From: Atkinsonella hypoxylon
Taxonomy: Eukaryota; Ascomycota; Sordariomycetes; Hypocreales; Clavicipitaceae
DNA: 64,000 bases
NCBI GenBank assembly: GCA_000729835.1
Contig: JFHB01000029.1
Location: 181,360-245,359, forward strand
Direction: 5' to 3'
In this document: positions 1-11,540 of the stretch, piece by piece
Position numbering within the stretch: position 1 is the first letter of the stretch
Layout of the letters: every line of letters begins with the position of its first letter
The notes under the pieces: generated by a model
What the model was told of the DNA's origin: nothing
The model's input: only the letters and a program-made list of their open reading frames with translations
The model's database searches: none
Position numbers and translations under genes: made by a program

Positions 1-1008
1 CCGATCTATACCAGTTAGCCTCTGGATCCCCCAGGCACTCCCCGACCGTGACAAGCCTGTATCCCCGCTCCCTGGCAAGATCGATCATGTAGGTCGTCAG
101 GTTGTAAACCGTCTGCTCATGAATGTCATGGGCCAGAACAATGTAGGAATTCTCGCTCGCGTTGGTAGATAGCCCATCCGAGAATCGGTCTTTTGCCTGC
201 TGAATAAGACTCGGACTGTTATACATGTAGTCCTTGGTGTCCAAGTTGGTTGATATGGAATGGTACCCCGCCCGTGCCACGGCCGCTACGCAGTCTGCAT
301 TGCATTCCAGATACGGGGCTCGAAAGTAGGACGGGATCCAACCAAAGATATTTCGGAGCGCCATCTCGTTGTAGTAGATCTCTGCATAGCGTACGCTATC
401 ATTGATCTGACTGAGGTCGCGGTGAGTCCATGTGTGGGTAGCTATCTGGTGACCGGTGCTATGGATTCGACGCAAGATGCTCGGCCATTCAGTGGTCGGA
501 TCATCGATGCGGCCCTTTTTGATGTTATTCCCCGTGACGAAGAATGTGACCTTGGTTTTGTGCTCGTCCAGGAGGTCAAGCAACCTGGTGGTGTATTCGT
601 AAGGGCCATCATCCATCGTGAGCGCTACCATTCCCGGCTCTTTACAGCTTCTGATCATACTGCCATAGGGGATGTCTCCCGTTAACGGACGAGTTATACT
701 CGAAGGGTCACTTCCAGGGGGGGGATCCTAAAAGTATCTGTTCAGCATAATGTCCCGCATATGCAATCCTTCTCGAGAACTTACAAAGTGTCGCAAGTGT
801 GACTGTAGTCCAACTGACATTGATCTCCACCACAGTAGTCAGCCGAAGTTCCGCAATACCCAAACTCTGAGCAACATGAGTTCTCTCCGCAGGGGCCTAT
901 TCCAGCACCACAAGTTCCAGCCAGCCTACCTGCAAGAGAAGCCGCAGATGTTGAAGCCATACGCATGGCCAAAGCAGCCAGCGTTGTCACGACGGTGTTT
1001 ATCTTCAT
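1..1008 (-). CDS. Chitin deacetylase with CBM18 (partial, 3' end outside window)
   Basis: Secreted CE4 polysaccharide deacetylase that would remove acetyl groups from chitin in the wall. Exon 1 (1008-785) encodes a signal peptide (MKINTVVTTLAALAMR...) and a hevein-type CBM18 with the spaced cysteines of CGAGIGPCGENSCCSEFGYC. The donor GTAAGT starts at 784. Exon 2 runs to the window edge and shows the NodB motifs in order: TMDDGP, HTWTH, RAPY and the C-terminal IVLAHDIHE. The acceptor is uncertain. The best site by sequence (TTTTAG, exon from 727) puts the frame out because of an 8-base C run at 717-724 (minus strand). A weaker acceptor (GGAAG, exon from 710) restores the frame. The C-terminal residues lie beyond base 1. 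Function is sure from the motifs; the exon 2 boundary is not. Confidence 0.88.
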
Positions 1009-2802
1009 GGTATGTGCTCACAGTTGTATGAAAAAAAAAAGGAAAAAGGTGATTAACGAGAAGGAATACAATGCATGATAATAATTGAAGGCCTTCACTC
1101 AGGTACTTATGCTACTTTCGAGATGTCGTGCTCCGGTACGTTGGTGTAAGCAAAGTGGCTTAGCATGATCAACGCTAACGTTTTAGTCTGTTCAATATTT
1201 GTTCGCGGTCGAATTGCCGTTCGGCCCAGCCGCATGAGTTTTTGGTGGGACACACGCTGGCAAGATGATATTAACTAATGCCTCCTTCCATAAGAAAAAT
1301 TGAGAACACGAATTACTTTCACGTATTATCCCTGTCCTTTGTTCTTTAGTTGGACCTGAATTCCAGAGACGCCTTCAATTCTCGCAACAGATTGGTCTAC
1401 CCCCTGTTGCTTCAATAACGTATGAAAGTGGCCGGTCTGCTTTGGCTGCATGTACAATACAACCAATACAACCCCTATATGATTTTACAAATCCACAGGT
1501 CCCACTTTTAGGTACTCGCTAACGGCTGTAATTAGTGTAGAGAGACCGTATAGGCTAGCGTTGGATTGACTTAAAACATTCTCTTGTTTGTCTGAGTAGA
1601 AAGGTGTTATATAAAGCTATCACAAGCACTTAGAATGCTGTGCCAGCGGATTACTTAAGGTATTTAGTGCATTCTATGCCCTGCATGCTAGAAGCTGCTA
1701 GGTAGGCACAAGGTGGATATATAGTTAGACTACTACAAGATATGTTCCTTTTTACGGAGTATATAATTGTCCGTTAATTAAAAAGTTACTTCAAGCCCCA
1801 CACCATAACTCACGCATTTCCGAGCTGACCCTTGTAGGCTCCTTCCACCCTGTCAGGTCACCGATGCAAAATTAAAGAGGATATATTCTATTCGACCAAA
1901 TCTTCCCGGCTGGTACCCTACGATAGTCCGATGAACTTGGTCAATAACTGACTTACCAATCTTGAGCGTCAACTGCCGGGTTTCTATAACTCCCTGGTCC
2001 TACTAAATTTGCTCCAGAGTTTCGATACGAAAATCATCATTATCTCGATTGCCAATGCTGATGCCGTTGGTGCATCGGGCCTCGGCGCTAAGAAAAGGAT
2101 ACGTTGTAGCTGGTGACCTGTGGCAAGCAGTGACCCGAAGCAACAACATAACAAACACTAACCAAATTCCAACCTTCTCCTCATCCAAAAATAGAAAAAA
2201 AGGAGAACCAAGTGACAGACGTTGCACTCACAGGGGCTTTATCGTATTGCGATGTCATACTCGTCCATGAAAGGTCCGTGATACTGTGTTTCCCAAGTCG
2301 TCTGTAGTGCGAGGCGGCATTCATACGAGCACATACGCATAAATAATGCTACACGCACAAGAGAGAAACCCCGAAGCCAAGTCACTCAGAATCCACTGAG
2401 AATGGCTCAAATTCATGTTATACACCATGATGCTTCATCTGATCGCATCCGAAATTCAGGCACGGCTTATCGGAAGCTGCGGAAATTTGCTCCTCATCGA
2501 TCTTGCATCACTTGACACAAGGAGTAAATATCGTGACATGCATATTTCATGACCCTTTAATGAGAATCCCATGCATGCAAAGTCTGTTTTCGTCATTGGT
2601 CTTTGGGAGGTTCAAGCCTCTACAGTTGCTTAGAATCAAAAAAGGCAATTTTCCGTACTACACGTACTAAGGAGGACCTAATCGAATGCAATGGTGAGAT
2701 TTTATACAAAAGAGTAGCTTGGTATTTTGGATTCGATGGCTCCTCGGCTCCAGAAAAGTCATTCACAAGTGCTACGAAATAAATCTGTCATCAAAGTGAA
2801 TT
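1009..2802. other. Intergenic, AT-rich, no gene seen
   Basis: No open frame here has family motifs or a believable exon structure. It should hold the promoter of the deacetylase (left) and of the dehydrogenase (right). One copy of the recurrent 9-mer TACGGAGTA lies at 1753-1761. Confidence 0.5.
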
Positions 2803-4218
2803 ATGGAGCATCATCTTCTTTCTTCACAGAATGCGCAAATCCAAGATACAGACGACATGACTCTCGTGATTCAGACTCATTTCTCTGATGCCGACCTCAA
2901 GCGAGTATCCAGCGTAGTGACCCGGGAGGTTTCCGATCCAGACTTCGGGATTAGCGACCCTTTTCATTACGACCTTACGCCTCCAAGCGAGCCAGACGAG
3001 TTCCGTCCAGACACAGTACTTGGTCATCAACTGCCTATTTCGCGAGTAGAACCACTAGTCGCTGTCGTTGGCGTCGGATACATCGGGCAGCATTTAGTCG
3101 AGACATTCTCTAGAGCGTTTGACGTCCTGGGGTACGATGTTTCGCATACTCGGATCCAACAAGTTAAACGGCTCTTCAAGACCAATACTAGAACTAGGTT
3201 TGCAACCTCGCCAAAAGAGATCGCATGCGCAACTCATATTCTTATTGCTGTTCCCACACTTCTCTTGCCTGACAAGAAAATTGATACCTCTTATCTGCGC
3301 AATGCTCTTGACACGATAGCCAATCACGCCATTCCAGGCTCAACTGTGGTTATTGAGAGTTCGGTTGCTGTCGGTATGACCAGGGAGTTTCTCGGACCAT
3401 TGGCCTTGAAAAACAATTTTTACGCTGGCATGTCCCCAGAACGTGTCGACCCAGGGCGGATCACACCACTTGCGCATGCAATTCCAAAAATTGTCTCGGG
3501 TCTAGATGATCTAGTGCCAGGTTCTTCAGAGGCCATACAGCAGCTCTATTCCAAAGTTTTTGACAACGTTGTCCCGGTCTCGACTCCAGAAGTGGCCGAG
3601 ATGACGAAGCTATACGAGAACTGTCAAAGAATGGTTTGCATAGCGTACGCGAACGAAATGGCTGATGCTTGTATCCCTCACGGAATCGACCCATATGAGG
3701 TATGTCATGCCGCTGGCACTAAACCTTTTGGTTTCATGTCGTTTCTGCCCGGCGTTGGGGTTGGCGGCCATTGCATTCCAATCAATCCATACTATTTGCT
3801 GTCGAACAACAATTTCCCCATCCTTGAAGCTGCTTCGGAAAAAATGTGTAGGAGACCGTCTGTGATTGCAAGACGGGTGGTTGATGAACTTCGAGATGAG
3901 GCAACGCCTGGACGGAGACCGTCTTTGCTTGTGGTTGGGATGGGCTTCAAATCTGGCCAGTCTCACCTAGCCAACTCTCCCGGACTAGAGCTTGCCAGGT
4001 GCGTGGCTCTGACTAGACAAGTGGACGTTGTCTGGGCTGATCCACTAGTTCCCCAAATTGCTGTCCCACAGATATCGAAGTTGAAGCAGGCTGAGTGGTG
4101 CGAAGCGTCCCTGGATTCACGATTTAGTCTCATCATCGTTGTATTCAGACAACACGGCCTGGACTTTGATGTATTGGAACGTCTCCATAGTGCCAAGGTG
4201 CAGATGCTATGTCCTTGA
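2803..4218 (+). CDS. UDP-glucose/UDP-ManNAc dehydrogenase-family nucleotide-sugar dehydrogenase
   Basis: NAD-dependent oxidation of a nucleotide sugar at C6 to the uronic acid, a cytosolic reaction. The 471-residue protein has an extra N-terminus of about 84 residues, then the Rossmann NAD motif VAVVGVGYIGQHL (from ~86), the SPERVDPG stretch (~211), and the catalytic cysteine in GVGGHCIPINPYY (Cys324), followed by the C-terminal UDP-binding domain (VVGMGFKSG). The sequence resembles bacterial WecC/UDP-N-acetyl-mannosamine or GlcNAc 6-dehydrogenases more than eukaryotic UGDH. The gene is intronless although most neighbours have introns, so an old bacterial origin is possible. Exact substrate is not readable. 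The start is the first ATG of the frame. Confidence 0.88.
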   Translation: MEHHLLSSQNAQIQDTDDMTLVIQTHFSDADLKRVSSVVTREVSDPDFGISDPFHYDLTPPSEPDEFRPDTVLGHQLPISRVEPLVAVVGVGYIGQHLVETFSRAFDVLGYDVSHTRIQQVKRLFKTNTRTRFATSPKEIACATHILIAVPTLLLPDKKIDTSYLRNALDTIANHAIPGSTVVIESSVAVGMTREFLGPLALKNNFYAGMSPERVDPGRITPLAHAIPKIVSGLDDLVPGSSEAIQQLYSKVFDNVVPVSTPEVAEMTKLYENCQRMVCIAYANEMADACIPHGIDPYEVCHAAGTKPFGFMSFLPGVGVGGHCIPINPYYLLSNNNFPILEAASEKMCRRPSVIARRVVDELRDEATPGRRPSLLVVGMGFKSGQSHLANSPGLELARCVALTRQVDVVWADPLVPQIAVPQISKLKQAEWCEASLDSRFSLIIVVFRQHGLDFDVLERLHSAKVQMLCP

Positions 4219-6917
4219 GTAGCTGCAAGTTTAGTAGACGTACGTTTGCGTAATGCTCAACGCACAATTGCTGAAAAAAGACCTATCTCGCTTCTGTCAT
4301 TGAAAATATTAGCCCTGCTGCTATCGCAAGCCGACGGTTAGGCCAAGAAATAGAATATCGTAGAGATTAGCAATGTAGAAAGTGTGAATGTCCATACAAA
4401 CTTTGGTTCAAAAGAAAGAAAAATCCGGATTATCGTTGTTCGCGCAACTCATTCAGATCCTGCGGGTGATGGGAGCTCATAAACCTGTCAGGGTTGTTGC
4501 CGCATCAATCCTAGTTGTGGAATCATGAGGCTTACGATGCCTGACATATTGCAAACGGACGCGACATGCAATAGACCTTCCTGGGATATATAATGCCATA
4601 GACCATGGTCTGTCGTGCAGAGCAAGTGGCAAGGTCTCAACCACACTCTGAATGCACTCATTGTGATATTGCTTGTAGAATTGTGGCTAGGCGAATTAGA
4701 AAGAAAAAAAGCAGTTTGGCAACGAGCCAATTTTGGATGGAGAAGCATGAAGAGATCTCAAGGACACAAGGACGGTGGGGCCTGCTCAGGATTCTGAAAG
4801 GTGCTGGGTCTTCGGAAACTTTTACATTGTGGAGGCTGGGCTCTATTGACGCTTTAGGGGCTTGGTTTAGTAATCATTCCTGGGTGCCTTCCTTGTAAGA
4901 GCCTTTGGAAGGCTCATTCTTGCTTGAGTTCATTCTATGTTCCAAGACCTTACGGAGTGGTCATTGACTCAATACTACAGCGCTCTTACCAAGAACAGAG
5001 TTGCACGCGCACCTGCCTAAATCAATTAAGTACGCCTGCAGTGGGTGTACAGTAAATCTCAGGTCCAGCGTATGTGTAGATTGGTCCAGAGTGGAGCCAG
5101 AGCGGGTGTAGATTTAGGCAGAATAGCATATGCTGGGCATACAGTATTAATTTCTAAGCAAGAGATCTAGAGTCTATAGAGCGCGCATTCTTATAGCACT
5201 ATAAGCCTAGATATTAGTGCACTATACCACTAAATATAAAAATGTTGATTCACACTAATACACTGTGCATTCTGTATATACTAGGCATATACTAGGCATA
5301 TGCTAAAAGCTTCACTGCCTGCGAAAAATACACCCTTTTTGGCTCCACTCTGGACCAATCCACACATACGCTGGACTTGAGATTTACTGGAACCCCGCCT
5401 GGAGTCTCCCATGTGATTGGCCAAGGCCTTGGTCGGTAACCACTCTGCGACGAGCTAGGCTGGACCTGAGACGAAGGGTTGTGCCCCACCCAGCATTAAC
5501 TACGACTTGTCATATTAGGAAAATGCTCTGGTGCAGCTTTCCCCAGATCAACCCAACGTGAACATGGCCATTTTACCATTTCGATCTTCCAACGTCAATT
5601 CCCATTTGGTTTCAAGCGACTTGAGCGCTCAGAAGCGTTGAGCCAGAATCTGCACAATCGGCGCATTCACACATTCACATTCGCAGGGATTTTTTTCGGG
5701 CGGCATCGCATCCGGATGATGGAGTGGCTTCTTCCACCATGCGACAAGCATCGAGTTTCTCGACGAAGCCAATGTCCTAGGCTCCTATCGAGCGTGGCAC
5801 CATTCAATACATAGATGTGTCGCATCGAGAGTACAGGCAGCGGCCTCGCAAAGATGCATTCCGTAGATTGTGCACAAGGCACAGGTAGCCCTACGAGGCC
5901 GAGAGCCTCCCTTGCGTCGGCTATTGTGCAGTGCAATCCGCTTGGTCCTATTGTACTCAACTAGCCCGAGGCTAATGGAGCGAGCCATCACAAAAAGTGT
6001 TCCATTTACCCGCTTGTCAGACCAGGGAAAGGATAAAGCATCCTTTCAAGAGAAAGAGGATCCTCTCGACCCGAGCTCCATCGTTACGAGGTCTAAAAAT
6101 CATCGCTATAGGTCACAAACTAGTGGCTCATCATCGAAGCTATGTGATGAATTCTTCTGCCGCCGGTTTCTTCTGCGTGACACTGTCTCGACTTGTCGTG
6201 TTACCATGTTCGCCATAACCTCAGGGTTGGGGCCATGTACTGAAGCCAACAGAGCTTTTTTGCCTTGCAAACTGAAATTAGGGCACGTTGTCGCTTGTTC
6301 ACACAATAGCGACCAATCCCAGAAATAAGTCATCTCAAGTATATACTGTCCGAGAGGCACATCAGCTTGTCGACTTCCGGTTTATTATCAAACATTCCAG
6401 CGAAAGCGTGGCTTGGAAGTCATAATGGCGTGAATAGCGGACATCTATGTCAAAAACAAGATCAGCTTGTTCTCATGCATAATAGGGTAATAGGACTCGG
6501 TACTGCTCAAGAATCTTGCACTACCACCATGTACCATTCGTGGCTGTTGGCTGACGCTGTGCAAGGGCAACGGTTCGAATACGGTTTGCTACTGTCACAT
6601 TACTTAACTCCCGCTCAGTCACCATGATTGAGAAGCTTTCTGCTTGTTATCACTTCCCACTGGCTGCTTAATCACTTTGCCGCGCGATATCACTCAGTCC
6701 GCCATTGGGCTCCGGTACGATTCATCGTTATTGGCGTGGCTAGGACCTTGACCATCGTTCCTGCTCCCCCTCCGTCGTAGGTTGATGACACCGACTCGAC
6801 CATCGCTGGACTTGACCTGCGCAGCAGGTCAACAAACAAGCGCCAGAGCGACCATTCATTTTGTCTTTCAGCATATCATCGCCCTATTCTAGTCCACAAC
6901 TTTCAACGACACGCGAC
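4219..6917. other. Intergenic, holds a MITE, no gene seen
   Basis: Apart from the inverted-repeat element at 5043-5396, the short overlapping frames (for example 5870-6328 plus) show no recognisable motif, signal peptide or splice structure. I regard them as chance frames. Confidence 0.45.
5034..5405. mobile_element. Non-autonomous TIR element (MITE), copy 1, with target duplication
   Basis: The element itself spans 5043-5396 (354 bp). Its ends are inverted repeats of roughly 55 bp that read CAGTAAATCTCAGGTCCAGC inward from both sides. Direct 9-bp repeats flank it: GCCTGCAGT at 5034-5042 and GCCTGGAGT at 5397-5405 (one mismatch). The interior is AT-rich, with small GCATATGC-type palindromes and no coding capacity. 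Copy 2 lies at 50134-50497. Terminal GGG, long inverted repeats and a 9-bp duplication fit a Mutator-like (MULE) derived MITE better than hAT (8 bp) or Tc1 (TA). The family assignment is inference. Confidence 0.85.
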
Positions 6918-8487
6918 ATGGGCAATGGACAGAGCACGCCATTGCAGCAATGCTTAAACATTGTTTGCAATGGCCGCACTGGTTGTGTGGGATATCCCAG
7001 TAATCCCCTTTACCAACTTTCGTGGGTCAAGTCATATAATAAAGCCATCCATGTCACACCAGTCGCCGTGATCCGACCCAATACCGCCAAAGAGGTTGCG
7101 GAGGCTATCAAATGTGCTGCAGAGGGCAAAGTTCATGTACAGGCCAAGTCAGGCGGGCATTCCTACGGGTAAGCCTCAAGTGCGCTCATATTTCCGTTGC
7201 TTGTGCTAACCATGAACCCGCTAACAAGCAACTTTGGGTTGGGTGGACAAGATGGTTCCCTCATGATTGACATGGTAAACTTCAAAGACTTCCAGATGGA
7301 TACCAACACTTGGCGAGCTACCTTTGGTGCAGGCTACAAGCTCGGAGAGCTAGACGAGCAGCTTCACAAGAATGGCAAACGCGCGATGGCCCATGGGACC
7401 TGTCCCGGCGTTGGGGCAGGTGGCCACGCTACCATCGTGAGTGATCAGTCCACAGCGAAAAGGGAGCACTGTGGTCTCGTCAGGCTCAGTAACCAAGGCT
7501 AACGTCTTCTCCTAGGGCGGTATTGGGCCATCATCTCGCATGTGGGGTACTGCGCTGGATCATGTTCTCGAGGTGGAAGTCGCGACGGCCGATGGACAAA
7601 TCCTCATGGCAAGTGAGAATGAGAACTCAGATCTGTTCTGGGCTCTGCGGGGAGCTGGAGCCAGTTTCGGCGTTATCACCACGTTTACCGTTCGCACTCA
7701 GCCTGAGCCAGGTGATGTTGTTGAATATGTTTACAGTTTCAGTTTCGGAAAGCAGCAGGACATGGCGCCAGTATACGAGTCATGGCAGAACCTAGTAAAC
7801 GACCCCATACTAGACAAGCGCTTCTCGACACTATTCATCGCACAACCTCTAGGCGCCATCATCACAGGGACTTTTTTCGGAACCAAGAAGGAGTACGAGG
7901 CAAGTGGGATCGCAAAGAAGATTCCCGGCGGCGGCGAGCTCGACTTCAAAGCCACAGATTGGCTCGGTTCAATTGCGCACATGGCGGAAAAGACAGGCCT
8001 GGCGCTGAGCGATATTCCAACACAGTTCTATAGCAAATCGCTTGCCCTTCGCCACCAAGATGCACTTTCCCACGAGACAATCAATCAGCTCTTTAACTAT
8101 ACCGGCTCGACCGATCCTGGCACCCTCATTTGGACTGTCATCTTTGATTCGGAGGGCGGCGCGATCAACGAGATGCCTACCGACTCAACGGCGTACCCGC
8201 ATCGTGACAAGCTCATGATGTATCAATCATATGTTATTGGACTTCCGCTGAGCGACAAGACCAAGAAGTTCGCAGAGGGCATACACGACATCATTCAGAA
8301 CGGTGCACCTGGTGCTACTACTCGCTATGCCGGATACGTTGACCCCCACCTCGGTCGCTCAGAGGCACAACAGGCATACTGGGGAAGCAAGCTGCCGAGG
8401 TTGCGGCAAATCAAGGAGAAATGGGATCCCAATGACGTTTTCCACAACCCTCAAAGCGTCGACCCAGCCGGCAAGTCTTGGATGTAG
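6918..8487 (+). CDS. AA7-type FAD-linked oligosaccharide oxidase (berberine-bridge-like)
   Basis: Flavoenzyme likely to oxidise the reducing end of gluco- or chito-oligosaccharides to the lactone, with H2O2 as by-product. Exons 6918-7168, 7229-7436 and 7516-8487 join to 476 residues in one frame. The PCMH FAD domain has both covalent FAD anchors of glucooligosaccharide oxidases: His81 in SGGHSYG and Cys142 in HGTCPGVGAGGH. The C-terminal BBE segment ends YWGSKLPRLRQIKEKWDPND. Unlike secreted AA7 oxidases no signal peptide is visible. The protein begins MGNGQST, which fits the N-myristoylation pattern MGxxxS. The frame is open upstream to 6861 but has no earlier ATG. Confidence 0.88.
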
Positions 8488-9628
8488 TAGAAGGGTCTTG
8501 AATCCATATTGTTTATTAATATTAGATGAGTTGCGGCCATGACCAGTATCAGCTTTATTGCTAAATACAATTTATCATTTTGACAACATAATTCGGTAAG
8601 CGGTGACAAAGATTTGCATATGCTGCGTATATGCACATTCTCATCTGTTTTGGTGTGAATGTTCATTACTGGTTGACAGCTTCTTGAACAAGAGCAGCAG
8701 CTTTAGCAGGCATATGCCTAGCATATACCACTAATTCCCCCCAAACTGTTCTGCTGTGCCCCCCAGCCCTATGTAGTAGCATCAATATCAATCTGCCATT
8801 CTGCCTGAAAAGGTGCCCCACCTGTGAGCATAGAAACGCGGATATACGGAATAGCAACACTAACTACTTTCCATGCAACGAGTATAATTTGCTCCTATGC
8901 TAGCAGAATGTGCTTTTTTTAAGCATGCCATCTGTTGCAGGCATCTACGCAGCCAGCTAGCGATACATAGGTAGTGAAGGATAAAGGGGTTTGGTATAAA
9001 GTGGGCACTTTTCTGACTTTGAACTTTGCTTTGTATGAGATTAGCCGACAAAAATGGTTAGTATGTCTCTAACTAGTGTGCAGGTGCTAAGTTTGTGCCG
9101 TCTCAGGGGTTTTTGTTAACTAGAGTACGTACTCCGTAGGTAGGTAGGTAGCTACCTACATTCATCATTCTCATCTGGCTCCCAACCATCTTCTGTAGAC
9201 CTCGGATGAACGTCCGTTGGGATTACTATGTTCTTTTAATCTTAGGGCGAGGTGCACTTCTTCTTATTTACGTTGGGGAGAGCCCAAGAGGATCGACGCC
9301 TGCATTTACACTGCAGCTGTAATCCTGATTGCCGCCCAGACCGACTTGGAGCTTGGTTGGTCATCTGTCAAAAGACAATTCTTGAGCCATGAGCTTCCCG
9401 CGGTGCGCCAGATCGAACGCTTTGGCGACAAACCATTTTGGTCCCTCACGGCGCATCATTCCGCAACTCAATGCTTTGTACGGGCGAGGAAAACGGACTT
9501 GGATGTCGCGCAGATTCAATCACACAGTGTGCTGTTCAAACCCGTGGACACAGGCTGTGCGATTTAAGTCTATAGCCCGGAGCGCGGACAAGACATGGAC
9601 GAGGTGGCGTTCATCCACTACGTCTACG
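8488..9628. other. Intergenic, possible MITE relic and repeat motifs
   Basis: No gene seen. Bases about 8610-8740 contain GCATATGC/GCATATAC palindromes resembling the interior of the two MITE copies. TACTCCGTA lies at 9130-9138, followed directly by a GTAGGTAGGTAGGTAG run ending in GCTACCTAC. Confidence 0.4.
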
Positions 9629-11540
9629 ATGGCGACAGGTCAGGGGAACATGTATACCGCCTCATTTGCCTTCTTTGAGGCTCTTTGGGAAGCAGGGATT
9701 ACGCACTGCTTCGTGAACCTGGGATCAGATCACCCGAGTATAATCGAGGCCATGGTCAAGGGGCAGCGAGATGCGAAAGGGAAATTCCCACGAATTATTA
9801 CATGTCCAAACGAGGTACGTGGCTTTGGCGACGATTTCCTTGAAAAGTTATTCATTGTTCATGAACAGAAGTTCCAGGTTTTGACAATGACTACAGATGG
9901 TGGCCATGTCTATGGCAGACGGGTATGCCAGGCTCACAGGGAAGCCCCAATGCGTCCTTGTCCACGTCGATGTAGGCACGCAAGGCCTCGGTGCTGCCGT
10001 GCACAATGCGTCTACCGGTCGTGCCCCGGTCTTTGTGTTTGCAGGCCTCTCCCCCTTCACCATCGATGGCGAACATCGCGGCAGTCGCACAGAGTATATA
10101 CACTGGATGCAGGATGTGCCGGACCAGAAGCAGATCGTGGCACAATACTGCAGATACACAGGCGAGATCAAGACGGGCGCAAATGTCAAACAAATGGTTA
10201 ACCGAGCATTGCAGTTTGCCAAGTCGGACCCCCAAGGACCCGTGTATCTATGCGGAGCTCGTGAGATCATGGAGGCGGACATCAAGCCGTACAGCCTGAA
10301 GCAAGAGAACTGGAAGCCAATCCAACTGGGACGATTGCCTGAAGGTGCCGCCTCAAGCATTGCCGCAGCACTCATTAACGCAGAGAGACCTCTTGTCATC
10401 ACAGGTTTCGCGGGCCGAAATCACGCTTTTCCAGAATCGCTTGTTACTTTGGCAGATGCGGTGCCTGGACTTCAAGTCTTAGATACCGGCGGCAGCGATA
10501 TGTGCTTCCCGGCAAACCATCCGGCCTGGCTTGGGTTGAGATACGGTGTGAGCGACGCCGTTGAAAAGGCTGATGCGATTATCGTTGTGGACTGTGACGT
10601 CCCCTGGATCCCGACTCTGTGCAAGCCCAAAGCTGACGCGGCCATTTTCCACATCGATGTCGATCCGTTGAAACAGCTTATGCCGACCTTCTACATTGAC
10701 GCTAACGCGAGGTACAGAGCGGATGCGAAGGCTGCTGTTGACCAAATCGTCGCCGCTCTCAAAAATGGCAATAATGCAACGAGATTGGCTGCCAAGGACA
10801 GCAAAGCGGCAATTAACAGGGTCAAGAAGGAATATCAGGAGCGTATCGCGATTATTGAGGAGAAAGCACGGCCTTTGGAAGACGGCAGCTTTGGAACAGG
10901 CCATCTTTGCCGTGTTCTACAAAGGTTATGTCCTGAAGACACCATCTATGCCGTCGAAGCTGTGACAAATAGTGCGATTGTTCACGATAATATCCGGCCC
11001 ACCCTTCCAGGGACGTGGATCAACTGTGGTGGTGGCGGTCTCGGGTGGTCTGGCGGTGCGGCGTTGGGCATCAAGTTGGCGACCGACTCCGAGAACAAAG
11101 GTAATGGCAAGTTCGTAGTACAGATTGTCGGCGATGGCACGTACTTGTTTAGCGTGCCTGGCAGCGTGTACTGGATCTCGAAGCGCTACAACATTCCCGT
11201 TCTTACGATTGTACTAAACAACAAGGGTGAGTTTGTCCAATTTGCTGCCTGAAACAGTTCGATCGCTAACTCAGTCGCAGGATGGCAGGCGCCTCGGAGG
11301 TCATTGTTGTTGGTGCATCCGGACGGCCTAGGGTCCAAGGCTACAAATGAGGAGATCAACATTTCGTTCCACCCTGTTCCCGACTATTCTGGCATTGCCA
11401 AAGCCGCCGCCGATGGGGATATTCACGCAGCGAGAGTGTCGGATGCTTCCGAGCTAGAGGCTGCATTAGTGGAGGCTATAGAGAGAGTCAAGGGTGGACA
11501 AACCGCAGTTCTGGACTGCGAGGTCGTTACAGGGTGCTAG
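9629..11540 (+). CDS. Thiamine-diphosphate enzyme, acetolactate-synthase-like
   Basis: ThDP-dependent decarboxylase or carboligase of the acetolactate synthase / benzoylformate decarboxylase superfamily. Exons 9629-9814, 9897-11226 and 11281-11540 give 591 residues with clean GTACGT and GTGAGT donors. The catalytic glutamate of the Pyr domain sits in TCPNEMVAMSMADGYAR, spanning intron 1. The central domain follows, and the PP domain carries the cofactor motif GDGTYLF...IVLNNKG. No FAD-site features of true Ilv2 were recognised, so the substrate is open. The frame is open upstream with an ATG at 9503. That start would add about 42 Arg/Ser/Thr-rich residues without acidic runs that look like a mitochondrial presequence. 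The 9629 start gives the normal family N-terminus. Confidence 0.85.

Noticed and set aside
260..685. 141-codon plus-strand frame
   Set aside because: Antisense shadow of the chitin deacetylase exon, whose minus-strand translation shows all CE4 motifs.
5870..6328. 152-codon frame
   Set aside because: No motifs, no plausible splice partners, and competing frames of similar length on the other strand.
6861..6917. Upstream start for the AA7 oxidase
   Set aside because: The frame is open but begins with TTG; no ATG precedes 6918.
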